Positions 62,101-64,000 of a stretch of DNA of 64,000 nucleotides are shown piece by piece. The notes beneath the pieces were generated by a model, which did not search any database, was not told the DNA's origin, and saw only the letters and a list, made by a program, of their open reading frames with translations. Source of the DNA: Knoellia aerolata DSM 18566 (GTDB lineage: Bacteria > Actinomycetota > Actinomycetes > Actinomycetales > Dermatophilaceae). Both the position numbers and the translations under genes were made by a program. The stretch is taken from the NCBI RefSeq assembly GCF_000768695.1, contig NZ_AVPL01000001.1, forward strand, positions 62,001 through 126,000. The letters run 5' to 3'. The first letter of the stretch is position 1; each line of letters opens with the position of its first letter.

Positions 62101-62505
62101 ATGCAGACGCTCACCCTGCACGTGCGCACCGGTGCGGAGGACGTCGTCCTGGACCTCACCGACCACTGTGCGGACTTCGTGCGGGATCTCGGGGACGGGC
62201 TGCTGCACCTCTTCGTCCCGCACGCGACGGCCGGCATCGCGATCATCGAGACCGGGGCAGGCTCGGACGGCGACCTGCTCACGGCGCTGTCCGACCTGTT
62301 GCCCGCCGACGACCGGTGGCGGCACCGGCACGGAACCCCCGGCCACGGTCGGTCACACGTCATGCCGGCGCTGGTCCCGCCCTACGCGAGCGTGCCGGTC
62401 GAGGCCGGCCGTCTCGCCCTCGGCACGTGGCAGAGCATCTGCCTCGTCGACCTCAACGTCGACAACCACGACCGCAGCGTCCGGCTGGACTTCCTCGCCG
62501 GCTAG
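62101..62505 (+). CDS. YjbQ/UPF0047-family protein
   Basis: 134 residues. Family pattern: HLFVPHATAGIAIIETGAG, then RHRHGTPGHGRSHVMPALVPP and LGTWQSICLVDLNVDNHDRSVRLDF. Some YjbQ proteins have weak thiamine-phosphate synthase activity; true role uncertain. AGAGGACC precedes ATG 62101. It ends over the last bases of the metallophosphoesterase gene. Confidence 0.88.
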   Translation: MQTLTLHVRTGAEDVVLDLTDHCADFVRDLGDGLLHLFVPHATAGIAIIETGAGSDGDLLTALSDLLPADDRWRHRHGTPGHGRSHVMPALVPPYASVPVEAGRLALGTWQSICLVDLNVDNHDRSVRLDFLAG

Positions 62506-63053
62506 CGACGCGGCGGCAGGGCGTGCAGCTCGAGGTCGTGGATCACGCCTCCGCCGACCCTGCACGTCATGTAGGTGCACGACGGCTGGCGGCGTCGGTC
62601 GGTGGGCGACCCGGGGTTGAGCAGCCGCAGCCCGTCGTGCTCGGTGTCCCACGGGATGTGGCTGTGCCCGAAGACGAGCACGTCGAGATCGGGGTGCGCC
62701 GCCCGCATCCGTTCCTCGCGCCGGGTCCGGGGTCCGGTCTCGTGGACGACGCCCCAGGCCAGTCCGCCGAGCTCGACCCGCGCCACCTCCGGCAGCCGAC
62801 GGCGCAGCTCCAGACCGTCGTTGTTGCCCCACACCCCGATGAGGCGGGAGCACCGCGCCTCGAGGGCGTCGAGCAGGTCGGGCGTCACCCAGTCGCCGGC
62901 GTGCACGACGACATCGGCCGCCCCCACCTGGTCCCACACCCGGTCCGGGAGGTCACGGGCGCGGGCGGGCACGTGCGTGTCGGAGATGAGCAGCAGGCTC
63001 AGCCCGGGGCCGTGTGTCGGTCGGTGCGCGGGCTCAGTCGTCGAGTCGGTCAA
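62502..63053 (-). CDS. YfcE-type metallophosphoesterase
   Basis: 183 residues. Two-metal motifs: LLISDTHVP, VVHAGDW, GVWGNND, VHETG (His), FGHSHIP. It likely hydrolyses phosphodiesters. The start is TTG 63053, unusual, and lies inside the upstream gene end (20-bp overlap). No ATG or GTG fits ahead of the DTH motif. It converges with yjbQ. Confidence 0.85.
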   Translation of the reverse strand: MTDSTTEPAHRPTHGPGLSLLLISDTHVPARARDLPDRVWDQVGAADVVVHAGDWVTPDLLDALEARCSRLIGVWGNNDGLELRRRLPEVARVELGGLAWGVVHETGPRTRREERMRAAHPDLDVLVFGHSHIPWDTEHDGLRLLNPGSPTDRRRQPSCTYMTCRVGGGVIHDLELHALPPRR

Positions 63054-63348
63054 GGTCGGTCAACGCCTCCTCCCAGCGGCGTCGCCGCTCCGAGGCGTCC
63101 TGCTCCCACCATGCGGCGCCCCGTTCGCCGAGCCCGTGCTTGGCGAGGTCGACCCGCCGCCGGGCCGACGCCGGGTCCTCACCCGCCGCGGTCGCCGACC
63201 GCACACCCGAGCGCCCGCGGCCCAAGTGGGACAGCAGCCGCTCCGCGACGTCTGACGGCAGCTCCGGGTCCTGTCGCCGCCACCGCCGACCGCCGACGAC
63301 GAGCCACCGCTCGGGGTGCTCCTCGGCGCCCGTCGTCGGCTCACGCAT
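63034..63348 (-). CDS. Small conserved hypothetical protein
   Basis: 104 residues, highly charged. RWLVVGGRRWRRQDPELPSDVAERLLSHLGRGRSGVRSA is typical of a short actinobacterial family sometimes labelled 'biopolymer transporter Tol', probably wrongly; the rest is helical. No motif reveals function. Start ATG 63348 overlaps the end of the upstream gene by 8 bp. Confidence 0.7.
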   Translation of the reverse strand: MREPTTGAEEHPERWLVVGGRRWRRQDPELPSDVAERLLSHLGRGRSGVRSATAAGEDPASARRRVDLAKHGLGERGAAWWEQDASERRRRWEEALTDLDRLDD

Positions 63349-64000
63349 GGCGCGGCTCGTCCGGGGCGGCCCGCACCCGGTGGGACGCGGCATACGAGGG
63401 TTCGCGCAGCCGCGCCCACATCGGGTGGGTCCACGTGCCCGCCGGTGGGCGGCCGACCGGGTCGTGGCGGCGGGAGCAGTCCAGGTCGGTCCAGGTGATG
63501 TCCAGCCGGCCGCGCTCGTGCCACGGCCTCCCCGGCGCGGAGACGAGGAGGCGGTAGGCCGACGGCGGGTCGACCGTGTCCGTCACGGGGTCGAGGCGGA
63601 GGAGGAGCGGACCTCGCGCGGTGGACAGGGGCAGCAGGGTGGTGAGGGGGCCGTGGTCGCGGCGACCGCGCAGCGTGAGCACGTGCCGGGTCAGCACGCC
63701 GGTGCCGGTGGAGGCGACGAGCACGTCACCGGCGGCAGGTCCCTGCAGTCGGACGGCCAGGCCTTCGATGTCGGCAGCGTCGTGGAGGCCGGTCGCGCGC
63801 GACCAGCGCACCAGGCAGCGGTGCGGGCCCGGGTCGTCGAGCAGCACGACTCCACTGCGGGGCCCGGGCTCGATGGTCAAGGCCCCGGTGCCACAGAACC
63901 CGACCGAGTGCAGCGCGCGCGTGCCGCGCAGCCGCGCGACCAGGCCGAAAGCACGGGCGAGGACCGCTCCACCGGCATCTCCGAGAACGGCCAGCGAACC
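63341..64000 (-). CDS. Phosphodiesterase-annotated actinobacterial protein, 3' part (start outside window)
   Basis: The frame stays open to the window edge at 64000, so the start is missing; the TTG at 63880 is not a convincing start. 219 residues are visible: ALHSVGFCGTGALTIEP, DDPGPHRCLVRWSRATGLHDAADIEGLAVRL, LVASTGTGVLTRHVLTL, LTTLLPLSTARGPLLLRLDP. It recalls proteins loosely called 'phosphodiesterase' in actinobacteria, with a catalase-like heme-free fold suspected. I see no catalytic motif. It overlaps the small hypothetical gene by 8 bp. Confidence 0.65.
   Translation of the reverse strand, partial: GSLAVLGDAGGAVLARAFGLVARLRGTRALHSVGFCGTGALTIEPGPRSGVVLLDDPGPHRCLVRWSRATGLHDAADIEGLAVRLQGPAAGDVLVASTGTGVLTRHVLTLRGRRDHGPLTTLLPLSTARGPLLLRLDPVTDTVDPPSAYRLLVSAPGRPWHERGRLDITWTDLDCSRRHDPVGRPPAGTWTHPMWARLREPSYAASHRVRAAPDEPRHA

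Overview
The window is chromosomal DNA of a very GC-rich actinobacterium. GTG starts are common, stop and start codons often overlap (ATGA, GTGA, TGATG), many genes carry leaderless promoters, and the content is typical of the phylum: WXG100/DUF1023, rpmG-hadA-hadB-murB, a form II 'cox' cluster and LuxR LAL regulators. The mix suits Micrococcales, perhaps the Intrasporangiaceae, but no rRNA is present and genus placement is inference. I see no prophage, transposase, CRISPR array or rRNA.

Layout. 1-2.4 kb: the end of a sensor kinase with a GerMN lipoprotein, then rarD. 2.4-5.4 kb: korAB (2-oxoacid:ferredoxin oxidoreductase) on the minus strand. 5.5-8.1 kb: a WXG100-like / DUF1023 hydrolase / lipoprotein trio. 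8.2-19.4 kb: a second-type complex I cluster, nuoA-B-[yrdB, SGNH lipase, membrane protein]-C-H-I-J-K-L-M-N, with no nuoD, E, F or G. 19.4-24.4 kb: htpX, pepN, two small secreted proteins, yajQ. 24.4-28.2 kb: tRNA-Tyr, a CYTH-CHAD gene with an apparent double frameshift, a ZIP transporter and an alcohol dehydrogenase. 28.3-36.8 kb: a complete form II CO-dehydrogenase-like operon (mobA-like, coxD, E, F, S, L, M, G). 37-42.4 kb: an AraC/DJ-1 regulator, a two-component system whose kinase is fused to a DUF4173 membrane protein, and aroQ. 43-46.3 kb: icmF under a perfect 18-bp palindrome. 46.3-56.7 kb: a variable stretch of LuxR regulators, hydrolases, flavodoxin, GNAT, methyltransferase and vanadium-haloperoxidase-like genes. 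56.7-64 kb: SDR, methyltransferase, a metal-receptor-like protein, tRNA-Thr, tRNA-Met, rpmG, hadAB, murB, yjbQ and three overlapping minus-strand genes, the last running off the window.

How the parts may work together. KorAB makes reduced ferredoxin, and the nearby complex I lacks the NADH-oxidising module, so a ferredoxin:quinone proton pump is plausible. The cox operon carries its own cofactor-insertion genes. HadA/HadB and MurB sit beside rpmG in an arrangement I recall from other actinobacteria.

The most unusual signals are sequence-level. The heptamer GTATGCC/GGCATAC occurs about 46 times on both strands. A family of 44-bp palindromes brackets two gene modules (the SGNH lipase inside nuo, and the two-component system). 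A long palindrome is carried in frame inside nuoL. A compact leaderless-promoter pattern (nAnnnT, then 6-7 nt, then the start codon) precedes at least a dozen genes.
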